Below, one piece after another: positions 36,272-46,537 of a DNA stretch of 64,000 nucleotides. The stretch lies in NCBI GenBank assembly GCA_020852865.1, contig JADYZZ010000027.1, positions 28,264 to 92,263 on the forward strand, written 5' to 3'. The notes under the pieces are model-generated. The model saw nothing but the letters and a program-made list of their open reading frames with translations, had not been told where the DNA came from and searched no databases. Position 1 is the first letter of the stretch; every line of letters starts with the position of its first letter. Both the position numbers and the translations under genes were made by a program. Source of the DNA: Rubrivivax sp. Its GTDB lineage: Bacteria > Pseudomonadota > Gammaproteobacteria > Burkholderiales > Burkholderiaceae_C.

Positions 36272-36493
36272 GGAGTCTTCCTGTGCCAACGAAGCGCATT
36301 GCGGCCTGGCCGGCGCCGGGGCGGGGGCCGATTGTCGGCGCAGTCCTTCGCGCCGGGACTGCCGGCCGGCGAACTTTTGGGCATCCCGACGACCGAATCG
36401 ACACCATCCCTCACAATCCGGCCGCATTGCACAGCCGCGCGGCGACGCGCGAGCCCTTTGTCCGCGGGGTGGCGGGCAGACCACGAGGACGCC

Positions 36494-38068
36494 GTGAATC
36501 GAACGATCGCCATCGCCTTGCTGGGCTTCGCCGCGGCGCTGGGCGGCCGCGGCGCCGACGCCGCCGTCGGGCCGCCTTCGACCAACGTTGCCTGGCAGGC
36601 CGCCGCTGCCGACGCCGACATCGAGCGCGCCTTCGCGCGCGCGCGCAGCGAGAACAAGCCCGTGCTGCTGTACTGGGGCGCCACCTGGTGCCCGCCGTGC
36701 AACCAGCTCAAGGCGACATTGTTCAACCGTCAGGACTTCGCCGCGCTGTCCAGGGGCTTCGTCGCCGTGCATGTCGACGGCGACCGTCCTGGCGCGCAGA
36801 AGCTCGGCCAGCGCTTCAAGGTGAGCGGCTATCCGACGGTGGTGCTGTTCAACGCCAGTGGGCAGGAGATCACGCGCCTGCCCGGCGAGGCCGACGCGCC
36901 GCAGGTGCTGGCGCTGCTGCAGCAGGGGCTTGCTGGCGGGCGACCGATCAAGACGGTGCTGTCCGAAGCACTCGCCGGCAAGGCGCTGGCCGCCGCCGAC
37001 TGGCGCATGCTCGCCTTCTATTCCTGGGATACCGACGAGGGCAAGCTCGTGCCCAAGGCCGAGGTGCCGAGCCTGCTGGCGCGGCTGGCCTCGGCCAGCG
37101 CCGCGGCCGGCGCCGACGCCGAGGTCACGACGCGGTTGTGGCTGCGCGCGCTGGCGGCCAGCGACGACGGCAAGGGCGTGAAGGCCGACGATGCGCTGCG
37201 CCAGCGCGTGCAGCGCGTGCTGGCCGACCCGGCGAGCGCGCGCGCGACGATGGACGTGCTGAGCAACGGCGCGACCGAGATCGTGCAGGTGCTCGAAGAC
37301 GAGCTGTCGCCGCGCCGGCCGGCGCTCGTGGCGAGCTGCGACGCGGCGATGAAGCGGCTGCAAGCCGACGCCACGCTGTCGCGCGCCGACCGCCTGGGCG
37401 CACTGGTGGCGCGCATCAACCTCGCGCGGCTCGAGGGCGAACGCGATGCGGTTCACCCCAAGCTGCCCGAGCCGCTGCTGGCCGAGGTGCGTGCCTTCGC
37501 CGCCCAGGCCGACCGCGAGATCGTCGACGGCTACGAGCGCCAGGCCGTCATCACCAGCGCGGCCTACGCGCTCGGGCGCGCGGGACTATGGGCCGAGAGC
37601 GACGCGCTGCTGCAGGGCAATCTGGCCAAGAGCCACTCGCCCTACTACCTGATGAGCCAGCTCGGCAGCAACGCGCGCAAGCAGGGCCGCAAGGACGAGG
37701 CGCTGCGCTGGTACCGCGAGGCCTTTGCCAAGAGCGAAGGACCGGCGACGCGCCTGCAATGGGGCTCCGGCTACCTGAGCGCGCTGATCGAGCTGGCACC
37801 GCAGGACGCCGCGCGCATCGAGAAGGTGGCGGGGCAGCTGCTGCGCGAGGCCGCGGCCGACGCCGGCGCCTTCGAGGGCCGCAGCGCGCGCTCGCTGGCG
37901 CGCGCCGGCAGCCGGCTCGCGGCCTGGAACGGCGAGGGCCGGCACGCCGCGGTGATGCGCCGCCTGCAGCGCCAGCTCGATGGCCTGTGCGCCAAGGTCG
38001 AAGCCGGCGCGCGCGCCGATTGCGCCAGGCTGCTCGCGCCGGGCGCCGGAGCCAAGAAGGACGCCTGA
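36494..38068 (+). CDS. periplasmic thioredoxin-fold protein with long helical C-terminus
   Basis: Exported protein of 524 residues with signal MNRTIAIALLGFAAALGG. The thioredoxin domain has active site WCPPC (Cys66, Cys69) and the cis-Pro region VSGYPTVVLFNASGQE. About 380 residues of mostly helical sequence follow, with a TPR-like stretch near the end (NARKQGRKDEALRWYREAFAKSEG). It may reduce or monitor periplasmic disulfides. GTG 36494 has GAGGAC upstream. It is divergent from prsT and 3 bases before the yejA-like gene, perhaps cotranscribed. Confidence 0.85.
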   Translation: MNRTIAIALLGFAAALGGRGADAAVGPPSTNVAWQAAAADADIERAFARARSENKPVLLYWGATWCPPCNQLKATLFNRQDFAALSRGFVAVHVDGDRPGAQKLGQRFKVSGYPTVVLFNASGQEITRLPGEADAPQVLALLQQGLAGGRPIKTVLSEALAGKALAAADWRMLAFYSWDTDEGKLVPKAEVPSLLARLASASAAAGADAEVTTRLWLRALAASDDGKGVKADDALRQRVQRVLADPASARATMDVLSNGATEIVQVLEDELSPRRPALVASCDAAMKRLQADATLSRADRLGALVARINLARLEGERDAVHPKLPEPLLAEVRAFAAQADREIVDGYERQAVITSAAYALGRAGLWAESDALLQGNLAKSHSPYYLMSQLGSNARKQGRKDEALRWYREAFAKSEGPATRLQWGSGYLSALIELAPQDAARIEKVAGQLLREAAADAGAFEGRSARSLARAGSRLAAWNGEGRHAAVMRRLQRQLDGLCAKVEAGARADCARLLAPGAGAKKDA

Positions 38069-38071
38069 AGC

Positions 38072-40051
38072 ATGGCGGCGCACGAAGTCGACGCCGCCCG
38101 GCGCCGTCTGGCGGCGCTGCTGGCCGGCACGCCGCTGGCCGGCGCGCTCACGCGGGCCGCGGCGCAGCCTCAGGCCGGCGCCGCGCTGCCCGCCGTGTCC
38201 GCCGGCGTGGGGCCGACCGCGGCGCCCGCCGACGGCAGCCCGGGCAGCGAATTCACCGGCCGCTGGGTGCATGCCTTCGCCGCCTACGGTGCGCCCAAGT
38301 ACGGCCCCGGGTTCACGCATTTCGACTACGTGAACCCCGATGCGCCCAAGGGCGGCACGCTCAAGCTGAAGAACCCGGACCGCCGCTCGAGCTTCGACAA
38401 GTTCAACCCCTGGACGGTGCGCGGCAACGCACCGGCCGGCGTGATGATCTGGATGGTCGAAGGCCTGGCGCATCTGGCGCAGGACGAGCCGATGACGATG
38501 TACGGCCTGCTCGCCGAGGCGATCTGGGTCGCGCCCGACTTTGCCAGCGTGAGCTTTCGCATCCGGCCCGAGGCGCGCTTCGCCAACGGCGACCCGGTCA
38601 CCGCCGAGGACGTGCGCCACAGCTTCGCGCTGCTCTCGGGCCAGGGGGCCTCGCCCTCGTACCAGACGCAGCTGGCCGGCATCGAGCGCGTGCTGGCGCT
38701 CGACGCGCGCACGGTGCGCTTCGAGATGCGCGAGAAGACGCGCGAGCAGGCCTTCGTCGCCGGCACGATGCCCGTCTTCAGCCGCAAGTGGGGCGCGGGC
38801 AAGAAGTTCGACGAGATCGTCACCGAGCCGCCGATCCTGAGCGGGCCGTACCTGATCGACCAGGTCGACATGCCCAGGCGCATCGAGTTCCGCTACAACC
38901 CCTCCTACTGGGGCCGCGCGCTGGCGCTGCGGCGCGGGCACTTCAACTTCGAGCGCGTCGTCTACCGCATGTACGCCGACGACGCGGTGGCGCGCGAGGC
39001 CTTCAAGGCCGGCGAGTACGATCTCATGAAGGAGTACGCGAGCCGCGCCTTCGTGCGCCAGCACGCGGGCGTGAAGTGGGACGACGGGCGCATCGTCAAG
39101 GCCGTGCTGCCCACGCGCTTCGGCCAGTACCTGCAGAGCTATCAGCTCAATCTGCGCCGGCCGATCTTCGGCGACGTCCGCGTGCGCGAGGCGCTCGTCT
39201 ACACCTACGACTTCGAGACGCTGAACAAGACGCACATGTTCAAGCGCCACAGCAGCATGTTCAGCAACTCCGAGTTCGCGGCCCGGGGCTTGCCGTCGGC
39301 GGGCGAGCTGGCGCTGCTCGAACCCTACCGCGCCGAACTGCCGCCGCGCGTGTTCGGGCCCGCCTACGTCAGCCCGCGCACCGACGCCGACCCCAACGGC
39401 CTGCGCCGCAATCTGCTCAAGGCGCGCGATCTGCTCGAGCAGGCCGGCTGGAGGCTCGACGCCGGCGGCACGCTGCGCAACGCCAAGGGCGAGCCTTTCG
39501 TCTTCGAGTACATGCAGCCGCGCGCCTCGAGCGTCAACGAGTGGCAGCGCAACCTGGGCAAGCTCGGCATCGAGATGAAGGTGCGCGTCGTCGACTTCGC
39601 GCTGTACCGCCGCCGCCTCGAGCAGTACGACTTCGACATGGTGGTGATCGTCGAAGGCCGCTTCACGCTGCCGCAGGGCACCGAACTGGCGGCGGCGCTG
39701 GGCAGCAAGTCGGCCGACGAGCCGGGCAACTCCAACTTCCGCGGCGTCAAGAGCCGCGCCGTCGATGGCCTCATCGAGGTGATGAACCGGGCGCGTACGC
39801 TCGACGAGCTGCGCGACGCCTGCCGCGCGCTCGACCGCGTGATCATGTGGAACTTCTGGTGCATCCCCGACCTGTACTCGGGCCAGGAGACGATCTCGTA
39901 CTGGAACAAGTTCGGCATGCCGCGGACCATGGCCTACTACTTCCAGACCGACACGCTGATCAGCGGCTTCATCGAGCACGGGCCCTGGCCGCTGTGGACC
40001 TGGTGGGACAAGTCGCGCGCCGGCGCGTCCGCCGCGGCGAAACAGGCCTGA
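38072..40051 (+). CDS. peptide ABC transporter substrate-binding protein (YejA-like)
   Basis: SBP family 5 protein of 659 residues that binds oligopeptides in the periplasm for the YejBEF importer, which in E. coli also takes up microcin C. It has an Arg-rich N-terminus with a weak hydrophobic stretch (LAALLAGTPLAGAL), then typical phrases: FTHFDYVNPDAPKGGTLKL, NGDPVTAEDVRHSFALL and RYNPSYWGRALALRRGHFNFERVVYRMYAD. Length is close to YejA. It is first of four contiguous transport genes. Confidence 0.92.
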   Translation: MAAHEVDAARRRLAALLAGTPLAGALTRAAAQPQAGAALPAVSAGVGPTAAPADGSPGSEFTGRWVHAFAAYGAPKYGPGFTHFDYVNPDAPKGGTLKLKNPDRRSSFDKFNPWTVRGNAPAGVMIWMVEGLAHLAQDEPMTMYGLLAEAIWVAPDFASVSFRIRPEARFANGDPVTAEDVRHSFALLSGQGASPSYQTQLAGIERVLALDARTVRFEMREKTREQAFVAGTMPVFSRKWGAGKKFDEIVTEPPILSGPYLIDQVDMPRRIEFRYNPSYWGRALALRRGHFNFERVVYRMYADDAVAREAFKAGEYDLMKEYASRAFVRQHAGVKWDDGRIVKAVLPTRFGQYLQSYQLNLRRPIFGDVRVREALVYTYDFETLNKTHMFKRHSSMFSNSEFAARGLPSAGELALLEPYRAELPPRVFGPAYVSPRTDADPNGLRRNLLKARDLLEQAGWRLDAGGTLRNAKGEPFVFEYMQPRASSVNEWQRNLGKLGIEMKVRVVDFALYRRRLEQYDFDMVVIVEGRFTLPQGTELAAALGSKSADEPGNSNFRGVKSRAVDGLIEVMNRARTLDELRDACRALDRVIMWNFWCIPDLYSGQETISYWNKFGMPRTMAYYFQTDTLISGFIEHGPWPLWTWWDKSRAGASAAAKQA

Positions 40052-40064
40052 GGCCGCTGCCGCG

Positions 40065-41111
40065 ATGTGGGCCTATGTCCTCAAGCGCATCGCGCTGATG
40101 CTGCCCACGCTGCTGGGCGCGCTCACCGTCACTTTCGTCGTCATGCAGTTCGTGCCGGGCGGCCCGGTCGAGCAGATCATGGCCGAGGCGCGCGCCACGG
40201 CCGGCGGCGGCGCGGGCGGCGAGGGCGGCGGCTACAAGGCCGGGCGCGACCTGGACAAGAAGCAGCGCGCGGAGCTGATGAAGCTCTACGGCTTCGACAA
40301 GCCGGCCTACCTGCGCTACTTCGAGATGCTGGGCAACTTCGCGCGCTTCGACCTGGGCAGGAGCTTCCTGCAGAACAAGGCGGTATGGCAGCTCATCAAG
40401 GACAAGCTGCCGGTGTCGATCTCGCTCGGGCTGTGGACCTTCCTCGTCAGCTACCTCGTCAGCGTGCCGCTCGGCGTGGCCAAGGCGGTGCGCGAAGGCT
40501 CGCGCTTCGACGTCGCCAGCACCTTCCTCGTTCTGCTGGGCTACGCGGTGCCGGGCTTCGTGCTCGGGGTGCTGCTGATCGTGCTCTTTGCCGGCGGCAG
40601 CTTCCTCGAGTGGTTCCCGCTGCGCGGCCTCACCTCCGACCACTGGGCCGAGCTGTCCGCCTGGGGCAAGGTGAAGGACTACTTCTGGCACCTGACGCTG
40701 CCCCTGATCTGTCTCGTGATCCACAGCTTCGCCACCATCACGCTGCTGACGAAGAACACCTTCGTCGAGGAGATCCGCAAGCAGTACGTGCTGGTGGCGC
40801 GCGCCAAGGGGCTGTCGCAGCAGCGCGTGCTCTACAAGCACATCTTCCGCAACGCGCTCATTCCGCTGGTGACGGGTTTTCCGGCGGCCTTCATCGGCGC
40901 CTTCTTCACCGGCGCCGTGCTGATCGAGACGCTGTTCTCGCTCGACGGGCTGGGGCTGCTCAGCTACGAGAGCATCGTGCGGCGCGACTATCCCGTGGTG
41001 CTGGGCTCGCTGTACCTGTTCACGCTGATCGCGCTCGTCGTCAAGCTGGTGTCGGACCTGCTGTACACCGTGGTCGACCCGCGCGTGCAGTTCGGCAGCG
41101 CAGGGCGCTGA
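40065..41111 (+). CDS. yejB: peptide ABC transporter permease (YejB-like)
   Basis: Inner-membrane permease of 348 residues with six predicted helices. The start, MWAYVLKRIALMLPTLLGALTVTFVVMQFVPGGPVEQIM, is that of YejB/DppB proteins. The ABC-coupling EAA loop appears around YVLVARAKGLSQQRVLYKHIFRNALIPLV. It lies 13 bases after the binding-protein gene and 10 bases before yejE. Confidence 0.94.
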   Translation: MWAYVLKRIALMLPTLLGALTVTFVVMQFVPGGPVEQIMAEARATAGGGAGGEGGGYKAGRDLDKKQRAELMKLYGFDKPAYLRYFEMLGNFARFDLGRSFLQNKAVWQLIKDKLPVSISLGLWTFLVSYLVSVPLGVAKAVREGSRFDVASTFLVLLGYAVPGFVLGVLLIVLFAGGSFLEWFPLRGLTSDHWAELSAWGKVKDYFWHLTLPLICLVIHSFATITLLTKNTFVEEIRKQYVLVARAKGLSQQRVLYKHIFRNALIPLVTGFPAAFIGAFFTGAVLIETLFSLDGLGLLSYESIVRRDYPVVLGSLYLFTLIALVVKLVSDLLYTVVDPRVQFGSAGR

Positions 41112-41121
41112 GAGCCGCCGC

Positions 41122-42204
41122 ATGAGTGCTGTGCTCGATCCCGTGGCGCCCGCGGCCGCCGCCGCTGCGCCGGCGGCCGCGGCGGCGCCGATGTCGCCGA
41201 ACCGGCGCGCCTGGGCGCGCTTTCGGCGCAACCGGCTGGGCCATCTGTCGCTGTGGGTGATGGCGGCGCTGCTCGCCGTCGCGACGCTGGCCGAACTGGT
41301 GAGCAACGAGCGGCCGATCGTCGCGCGCATCGACGGGCACTGGTACGCGCCGATCTTCGCCAACCCGAGCGAGAAGGCGCTGGGCGGCGACTTCGGCACG
41401 CCCACCGACTGGAAGGACCCGTTCATCACGGCGCTGCTGGCCCGGCCGGGCAACTGGGCGCTGGCGACGATCAACCCGCATTCGGCCAACTCGATCGACT
41501 ACTTCAATCCGGCGCTCGACCCGGCGCCGCCTTCGGCGCGCAACTGGCTCGGCACCGACAGCAAGGGCCGCGACATGCTGGCGCGCCTGCTGTACGGGTT
41601 TCGCGTGAGCATCTGGTTCGCGCTCGCGCTCACCGTCGCCGGCACCGCGATCGGCATCGCGCTGGGCGCGCTGCAGGGCTTCTTCGGCGGCCGCACCGAC
41701 CTCGTGCTGCAACGCCTGATCGAGATCTGGGGCGCGGTGCCCGAGCTGTACCTGCTGATCATTTTCGCGTCGATCTTCGAGCCTTCGCTGCTGCTGCTGC
41801 TGGTGCTGCTGGCGCTGTGGGGCTGGATGGGGCTGGCCGACTACGTGCGCGCCGAGTTCCTGCGCAACCGCAGCCTCGAGTTCGTGAAGGCGGCGCGCGC
41901 ACTCGGGCTCGGCAGCGGCCAGATCATCTGGCGCCACGTGCTGCCCAACTCGATGACGCCGGTGATCACCTTCCTGCCCTTTCGCATGAGCGGCGCCATC
42001 CTCGCGCTTACCTCGCTCGACTTCCTCGGCCTGGGCGTGCCGCCCTCGGTGCCCTCGCTGGGCGAGCTGCTCAAGATCGGCAAGGACAACCTCGATGCGT
42101 GGTGGGTCATCGTGCCGACCTTCGCCGTGCTGGTGGCGACGATGCTGCTGCTCACCTTCATCGGCGACGCGCTGCGCGACGCCTTCGACACGCGCAAGAG
42201 CTGA
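41122..42204 (+). CDS. yejE: peptide ABC transporter permease (YejE-like)
   Basis: Permease of 360 residues pairing with YejB. The N-terminus is Ala-rich, then [29 protein letters not shown] begins the membrane part. The long periplasmic loop with HWYAPIF and [23 protein letters not shown], and the EAA loop [26 protein letters not shown], are characteristic of YejE. Its TGA overlaps the ATG of yejF. Confidence 0.94.
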   Translation: MSAVLDPVAPAAAAAAPAAAAAPMSPNRRAWARFRRNRLGHLSLWVMAALLAVATLAELVSNERPIVARIDGHWYAPIFANPSEKALGGDFGTPTDWKDPFITALLARPGNWALATINPHSANSIDYFNPALDPAPPSARNWLGTDSKGRDMLARLLYGFRVSIWFALALTVAGTAIGIALGALQGFFGGRTDLVLQRLIEIWGAVPELYLLIIFASIFEPSLLLLLVLLALWGWMGLADYVRAEFLRNRSLEFVKAARALGLGSGQIIWRHVLPNSMTPVITFLPFRMSGAILALTSLDFLGLGVPPSVPSLGELLKIGKDNLDAWWVIVPTFAVLVATMLLLTFIGDALRDAFDTRKS

Positions 42205-43820
42205 TGGGCGCACCCGCTGCACCGGCCGCATCGGCCACAGCGCTGCTCGAGGTGCGCAACCTGAGCGTGCGCTTCGGCGCCGCGACGGTGGTCGACGACG
42301 TGTCCTTCGCGATCGCGCCGGGCGAGAAGTTCGCGCTCGTCGGCGAATCGGGCTCGGGCAAGTCGATCACGGCGCTTTCGGTGCTGCGTCTGGTCGACGC
42401 CGCCGCGACGAGCGGCACGATCCGCTTCGAAGGCGAGGAGCTCACCGCCCAGTCCGAGCGCGCCATGCGCGGCGTGCGCGGCAGCCGCATCGGCATGATC
42501 TTCCAGGAGCCGATGACGGCGCTCAATCCGCTGTACACGGTCGGCAACCAGATCGGCGAAGTGCTCGAGCTGCACCAAGGGCTGCGCCGCAACGCCGCGC
42601 GCGCGCGCGCCGTCGAGCTGCTGGCGCGCACCGGCATCCCCGAGCCCGAAAGGCGCGTCGACGTCTACCCGCACCAGCTCTCGGGCGGCCAGCGCCAGCG
42701 CGCGATGATCGCGATGGCGCTGGCCTGCAAGCCCAGGCTGCTGATCTGCGACGAACCGACGACGGCGCTCGACGTCACGATCCAGGCGCAGATCCTGGCG
42801 CTGCTCGATGCGCTGCAGGCCGAGATGGGGATGGCGCTGCTGTTCATCACGCACGACCTGAACCTGGTGCGCCGCTTCACGCACCGCGTGGGGGTGATGG
42901 AAAAGGGCCGCCTCGTCGAGACCGGCCGCACGCAGGACGTGTTTGCGGCGCCGCGCCACGCCTACACGCAGCGCCTGCTCGCCAGTCGCCCCGAGCGCGT
43001 GCTCACGCCGGTGCCGCGCGATGCGCCCGAGTTGCTGCAGGCCGAGGGCGTGGACGTGAGCTTCGCGTTCGGCGCGGGGCTGTGGCGCAAGCGCTGGTTT
43101 CGCGCCGTGAAGTCGGCGACGCTGGCGCTGCGCCGCGGCGAGACGCTGGGCATCGTCGGCGAATCGGGCTCGGGCAAGACGACGCTGGGCATGGCGCTGC
43201 TGGCGCTGCAGCCGCTCGCCGCCGGCGCGGTGCGCCTGGACGGCGAGCGCATCGACGACGCGCCGCGCGCGACGCTGCGGCGCATGCGCCGGCGCATGCA
43301 GGTGGTGTTCCAGGATCCGTTCGCCTCGCTCAGCCCGCGCATGACGATCGGCCAGATCGTCGGCGAGGGGCTGGCGCTGCATCGGCCCGAGCTCGCGCCG
43401 CCCGAGCGCGAGCGGCTGATGCTCGAGATGCTCGACGAAGTCGGCCTGGCCGAGCGCCACGGCGTGGCCGGCGTGCTGCAGCGCTATCCGCACGAGTTCA
43501 GCGGCGGCCAGCGCCAGCGCATCGCGATCGCGCGCGCCGTGGTGCTGCGCCCCGAACTGCTCGTGCTCGACGAGCCGACCTCGGCGCTCGACGTCTCGGT
43601 GCAGCAGCAGGTGCTGGCGCTGCTCGTGGCGTTGCAAGGGCGCTACGGCCTGAGCTACGTCTTCATCAGCCACGACCTCGCCGTGGTGCGCGCGATGGCA
43701 CACCGCGTGATCGTCATGAAGGACGGCGACGTCGTCGAGGAGGGCGAGGCGCTGGCGCTCTTTGCCGCGCCGCGCGCACCCTACACGAAGGAACTGCTCG
43801 CGGCGGCGCACCTCGCGTGA
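42204..43820 (+). CDS. yejF: peptide ABC transporter ATP-binding protein, tandem NBDs (YejF-like)
   Basis: Double ATPase of 538 residues. The first domain has Walker A GESGSGKS, signature [15 protein letters not shown] and Walker [13 protein letters not shown]. The second has [23 protein letters not shown] and [12 protein letters not shown]. This tandem layout powers YejBE. Start ATG 42204 overlaps the yejE stop. The importer set is complete, unlike the PotF orphan earlier in the window. Confidence 0.95.
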   Translation: MGAPAAPAASATALLEVRNLSVRFGAATVVDDVSFAIAPGEKFALVGESGSGKSITALSVLRLVDAAATSGTIRFEGEELTAQSERAMRGVRGSRIGMIFQEPMTALNPLYTVGNQIGEVLELHQGLRRNAARARAVELLARTGIPEPERRVDVYPHQLSGGQRQRAMIAMALACKPRLLICDEPTTALDVTIQAQILALLDALQAEMGMALLFITHDLNLVRRFTHRVGVMEKGRLVETGRTQDVFAAPRHAYTQRLLASRPERVLTPVPRDAPELLQAEGVDVSFAFGAGLWRKRWFRAVKSATLALRRGETLGIVGESGSGKTTLGMALLALQPLAAGAVRLDGERIDDAPRATLRRMRRRMQVVFQDPFASLSPRMTIGQIVGEGLALHRPELAPPERERLMLEMLDEVGLAERHGVAGVLQRYPHEFSGGQRQRIAIARAVVLRPELLVLDEPTSALDVSVQQQVLALLVALQGRYGLSYVFISHDLAVVRAMAHRVIVMKDGDVVEEGEALALFAAPRAPYTKELLAAAHLA

Positions 43821-43846
43821 CGCGGGCGAGGTGCCGCCCGCCGGTT

Positions 43847-43883
43847 GCGGCGGCGCGCCCGGCGCGGGCCAGGGCGCCGCCGC
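43847..43883. terminator. hairpin between convergent yejF and GST genes
   Basis: GCGGCGGCGC and GCGCCGCCGC are a perfect 10-bp inverted repeat with a 17-base loop, 26 bases past the yejF stop. The role is inferred from position. Confidence 0.4.
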
Positions 43884-43890
43884 CGGGGCG

Positions 43891-44499
43891 CTACTTCGCC
43901 AGGCCTTCGGCCTCGAGCGCTTCCTGCACCGCCGGCCGTGCGGCCATGCGCACGAGGAACGCGCCGAGGTTCTTCTGGCCCGACAGATCGACGCCGACAT
44001 GCTTGCCCCAGCCGGCGACGACGAACAGGTAGGCGTCGGGAACCGTGAAGGCCGGACCCATCAGGTAGTCGCGCCCTTCGAGCTGGGCGTCCACCCACTT
44101 GAAGCGCTCGAGCAGCCGCTGGCGGAAGATGGCCTTGGCTTCCTCGGGCATGGCCGGGTGGAACAGCGGCGAGAAGCCCTTGTGCAGCTCGCTCGAGATG
44201 AAGTTCAGCCAGGAGAGGGCGCGGTAGCGCTCCATCGTGCCCCAGGGCGGGACGAGCTTCTTGTCGGGCACGCGGTCGGCGATGTACTGGACGATGGCCG
44301 GGCCTTCGGTCAGCCGCTGGCCGTCGTCGAGTTCGAGCAGCGGCACGTAGCCCAGCGGGTTGACGGCGAGGTAGTCGGTGCCGTCGGCGAGCTTCTTGGT
44401 CTTGGTGCTGGCCATCACCAACTGGAACGCGAGACCCGCCTCGCGCAGCACGATGTGCGGGCTGAGCGAGCAGGCGCCTGGGCTGTAGTAGAGCTTCAT
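43891..44499 (-). CDS. beta-class glutathione S-transferase
   Basis: Cytoplasmic transferase of 202 residues. The N-terminal thioredoxin-like domain starts MKLYYSPGACSLSPHI, with the catalytic Cys10 of beta-class bacterial GSTs. The GSH-binding loop is PLGYVPLLELDDGQRLTEGPAIVQYIAD, followed by an all-helical C-terminal domain. It conjugates or reduces with glutathione. It is divergent from the glutaredoxin-like gene at 44626. Confidence 0.93.
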   Translation of the reverse strand: MKLYYSPGACSLSPHIVLREAGLAFQLVMASTKTKKLADGTDYLAVNPLGYVPLLELDDGQRLTEGPAIVQYIADRVPDKKLVPPWGTMERYRALSWLNFISSELHKGFSPLFHPAMPEEAKAIFRQRLLERFKWVDAQLEGRDYLMGPAFTVPDAYLFVVAGWGKHVGVDLSGQKNLGAFLVRMAARPAVQEALEAEGLAK

Positions 44500-44613
44500 T
44501 GCGTACTCCGGGATTGCGGCTGGGTGCGAAAGCATAAGCTCCGCGCGCCGTCCCGTCGTTGCGTCAGGGTGAATGCCGCGTTCGGCGCGGCCGATCGTGG
44601 CGAGCGCCTCCCC

Positions 44614-44619
44614 TACACT
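44614..44619 (+). promoter_or_regulatory. -10-like TACACT before the glutaredoxin gene
   Basis: TACACT lies 7 bases before the ATG in the GST/glutaredoxin divergent gap, which would make the mRNA nearly leaderless. The -35 is weak. Confidence 0.3.
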
Positions 44620-44625
44620 CGGCGC

Positions 44626-44991
44626 ATGCCGCGTGCCATCCTCGACGAATCCCGTCTGCATCCCGCGATCCGCGACCGCGTCGCCCGCCTGAACCACGAT
44701 CTGGTCGACGAAGTGCAGGCGGCAGTGGCCGCGCACCCCCTGGTCGTGGTCGGTATGGCGATGAATCCGTTCCCGCGCAAGGCCAGGCGGCTGCTCGCGC
44801 GCGCCGGGCTGCCCTGCCATTACCTCGAGTACGGCAGCTACCTGGGCGGCTGGCGCGGGCGCAACGCACTGAAGATGTGGACCGGCTGGCCGACCTTCCC
44901 GATGGTCTTCGTGAAGGGCACGCTGGTCGGCGGCGCGGACGATCTGGCGCGGCTGATCGCGAGCGGCGAGTGCCAGCGGATGCTGGGCTGA
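44626..44991 (+). CDS. glutaredoxin-fold protein lacking the active-site cysteine
   Basis: Protein of 121 residues aligned with monothiol glutaredoxins: VVVGMAMNPFPRKARRLL corresponds to the CGFSRKA region, and WPTFPMVFVKGTLVGGADDL to WPTIPQLYVKGEFVGG. The catalytic Cys is replaced: residues 47-50 are NPFP. It may bind glutathione or partner proteins but should lack normal dithiol or monothiol activity. The only Cys in the core is in LPCHYLEYG, plus one near the C-terminus (GECQ). Confidence 0.82.
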   Translation: MPRAILDESRLHPAIRDRVARLNHDLVDEVQAAVAAHPLVVVGMAMNPFPRKARRLLARAGLPCHYLEYGSYLGGWRGRNALKMWTGWPTFPMVFVKGTLVGGADDLARLIASGECQRMLG

Positions 44992-45040
44992 GCACCGGCC
45001 GCATCGGCCGCAGCATCGGCCCGGGCGCGAACGACCTGCG

Positions 45041-46537
45041 ATGCGCACCTTGCGTCGACTCCTGACGCTGGGGCTTGCCGGGGTGGCTGCGGCCGCCTGG
45101 CACCCGGGCGCGGCGGCCGCCGAGCCGGGCGCGGCGGGGCTGGCGCCCTGCAGGCTGGAAGGCGTGGCGCACGAGGCGCTGTGCGGCCGCGTGCGGCGCG
45201 CGCTCGACCCGCTGCGCCCCGACGGCGCCGCCATCGAAGTGCACTACGCCGTGCTGCCCGCGCTGGCGCGGCAGAAGAAGCCCGACCCGGTGTTCTTCTT
45301 CGCCGGCGGGCCCGGCCAGAGCGCGATCGCGCTGGCCGGAAGCGTGCACCGGCTGCTCGCGCGCCTGGGCACCCGGCGCGACCTGGTCCTCGTCGACCAG
45401 CGCGGCACCGGCGCGAGCGCACCGCTGCAATGCGCGGAGCTCGCGCCTACCGCGCCGCTGGCGCACAGCGCCGTGCGCGCGCGCCAGCTCGCGCGGCTTG
45501 CGGCATGTCGCGTCGCGCTGCAGCGGCTGCCGTACGGCGATCTGCGCCAGTTCACGACCTGGGTGGCGGTGCAGGACGTCGACGCGGTGCGCGCCGCGCT
45601 CGGCGCCGGGCGCATCAACCTCATGGGCGGCAGCTACGGCACCCGGGCGGCGCTCGAATACCTGCGCCAGTTTCCGCAGGCGGTGCGTCGCACGGTGCTC
45701 GACGGCGCGGCGCCGCCCGACATGGTGTTGCCGGCGTCGTTCTCGACCGACAACCAGGCGGCGCTCGACGCGCTGTTTGCCGCCTGCGACGCCGAGGCGC
45801 GCTGCCGTGCGCTCCACCCCGGCCTGCGCGCGGCATGGGAGCGGCTGCTGGCGAGCCTGCCGCGCGAGGAGAGCGTGGCGCAGCCGCTTATCGGTGCGAT
45901 CGAGCGCCTCGTCGTCGACCGCGAGTTCGTGCTTGCGCTGGTGCGCGCGCCGCTTTATGCGCCCTGGGTGGCGGCGGGACTGCCGGCGGCGCTCGCCGCA
46001 GCGGCAGACGGGCGCTTCGATCCGCTGGTCGGCCTGGCGAGCGCGCTGGGCGGCGGCCGGCGCGCGCTGCGGCCGGCCGAGGGCATGCACTTCTCGGTCG
46101 TCTGCGCCGAGGACATGCCGCGGCTGTCGGGCGCGACCGACGCGCCGGGCGCCGACTTCGGCACCGGCTTCGCCGATCTGTACCGCAGCGCCTGCGCCGA
46201 CTGGCCGCGCGGCGCGGTGCCGGCGGCCTTCTACACGTTGCCGCCGGCGCCGAGCGCGACGCTCGTGCTTTCGGGCGGCGCCGATCCGGCCACGCCGCCG
46301 CGCCACGGCGAGCATGTCGTGCGGGCGCTCGGCGCCAAGGCGCGGCATGTCGTCGTGCCGGCTGCCGGGCACGGCACGCTGGCCCTGCCCTGCATGGGCG
46401 ACGTCGTGTTCCGCTTCATCGACGCCGAGGACGACGCGGCGGCCCTGGCCGTGGACGCCGGCTGCGCGCGCGCGCTGCCGCGGCCCGGCGTCTTCGTTCC
46501 GCTGGGCGCCGCGTCGGGCGCGGCCGCGCCGCCATGA
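45041..46537 (+). CDS. secreted alpha/beta hydrolase, tripeptidyl/prolyl aminopeptidase-like
   Basis: Protein of 498 residues with signal peptide (LLTLGLAGVAAAAWHPGAAAAE). It has an alpha/beta-hydrolase domain with oxyanion text FFFAGGPGQSA, DQRGTGAS and nucleophile elbow GGSYGTRAALEYL. The C-terminal TAP-like part has the Asp in SGGADPATPP and the catalytic His in AAGHGTLALPC. The layout matches periplasmic or secreted S33 peptidases. The peptide substrate is unknown. Its TGA overlaps the ATG of the ABC ATPase by ATGA. Confidence 0.88.
   Translation: MRTLRRLLTLGLAGVAAAAWHPGAAAAEPGAAGLAPCRLEGVAHEALCGRVRRALDPLRPDGAAIEVHYAVLPALARQKKPDPVFFFAGGPGQSAIALAGSVHRLLARLGTRRDLVLVDQRGTGASAPLQCAELAPTAPLAHSAVRARQLARLAACRVALQRLPYGDLRQFTTWVAVQDVDAVRAALGAGRINLMGGSYGTRAALEYLRQFPQAVRRTVLDGAAPPDMVLPASFSTDNQAALDALFAACDAEARCRALHPGLRAAWERLLASLPREESVAQPLIGAIERLVVDREFVLALVRAPLYAPWVAAGLPAALAAAADGRFDPLVGLASALGGGRRALRPAEGMHFSVVCAEDMPRLSGATDAPGADFGTGFADLYRSACADWPRGAVPAAFYTLPPAPSATLVLSGGADPATPPRHGEHVVRALGAKARHVVVPAAGHGTLALPCMGDVVFRFIDAEDDAAALAVDAGCARALPRPGVFVPLGAASGAAAPP

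Noticed and set aside
36272..36300. Possible sigma-54 promoter (TTGGCAC) before prsT
   Set aside because: On the minus strand TTGGCACAGG has a good -24 half, but there is no GC dinucleotide at the required -12 spacing, and it overlaps the ribosome site.
36272..37456. Upstream extension of the prsT frame
   Set aside because: It overlaps the thioredoxin gene on the other strand, has shadow-type composition, and the signal peptide begins at the GTG at 36271.
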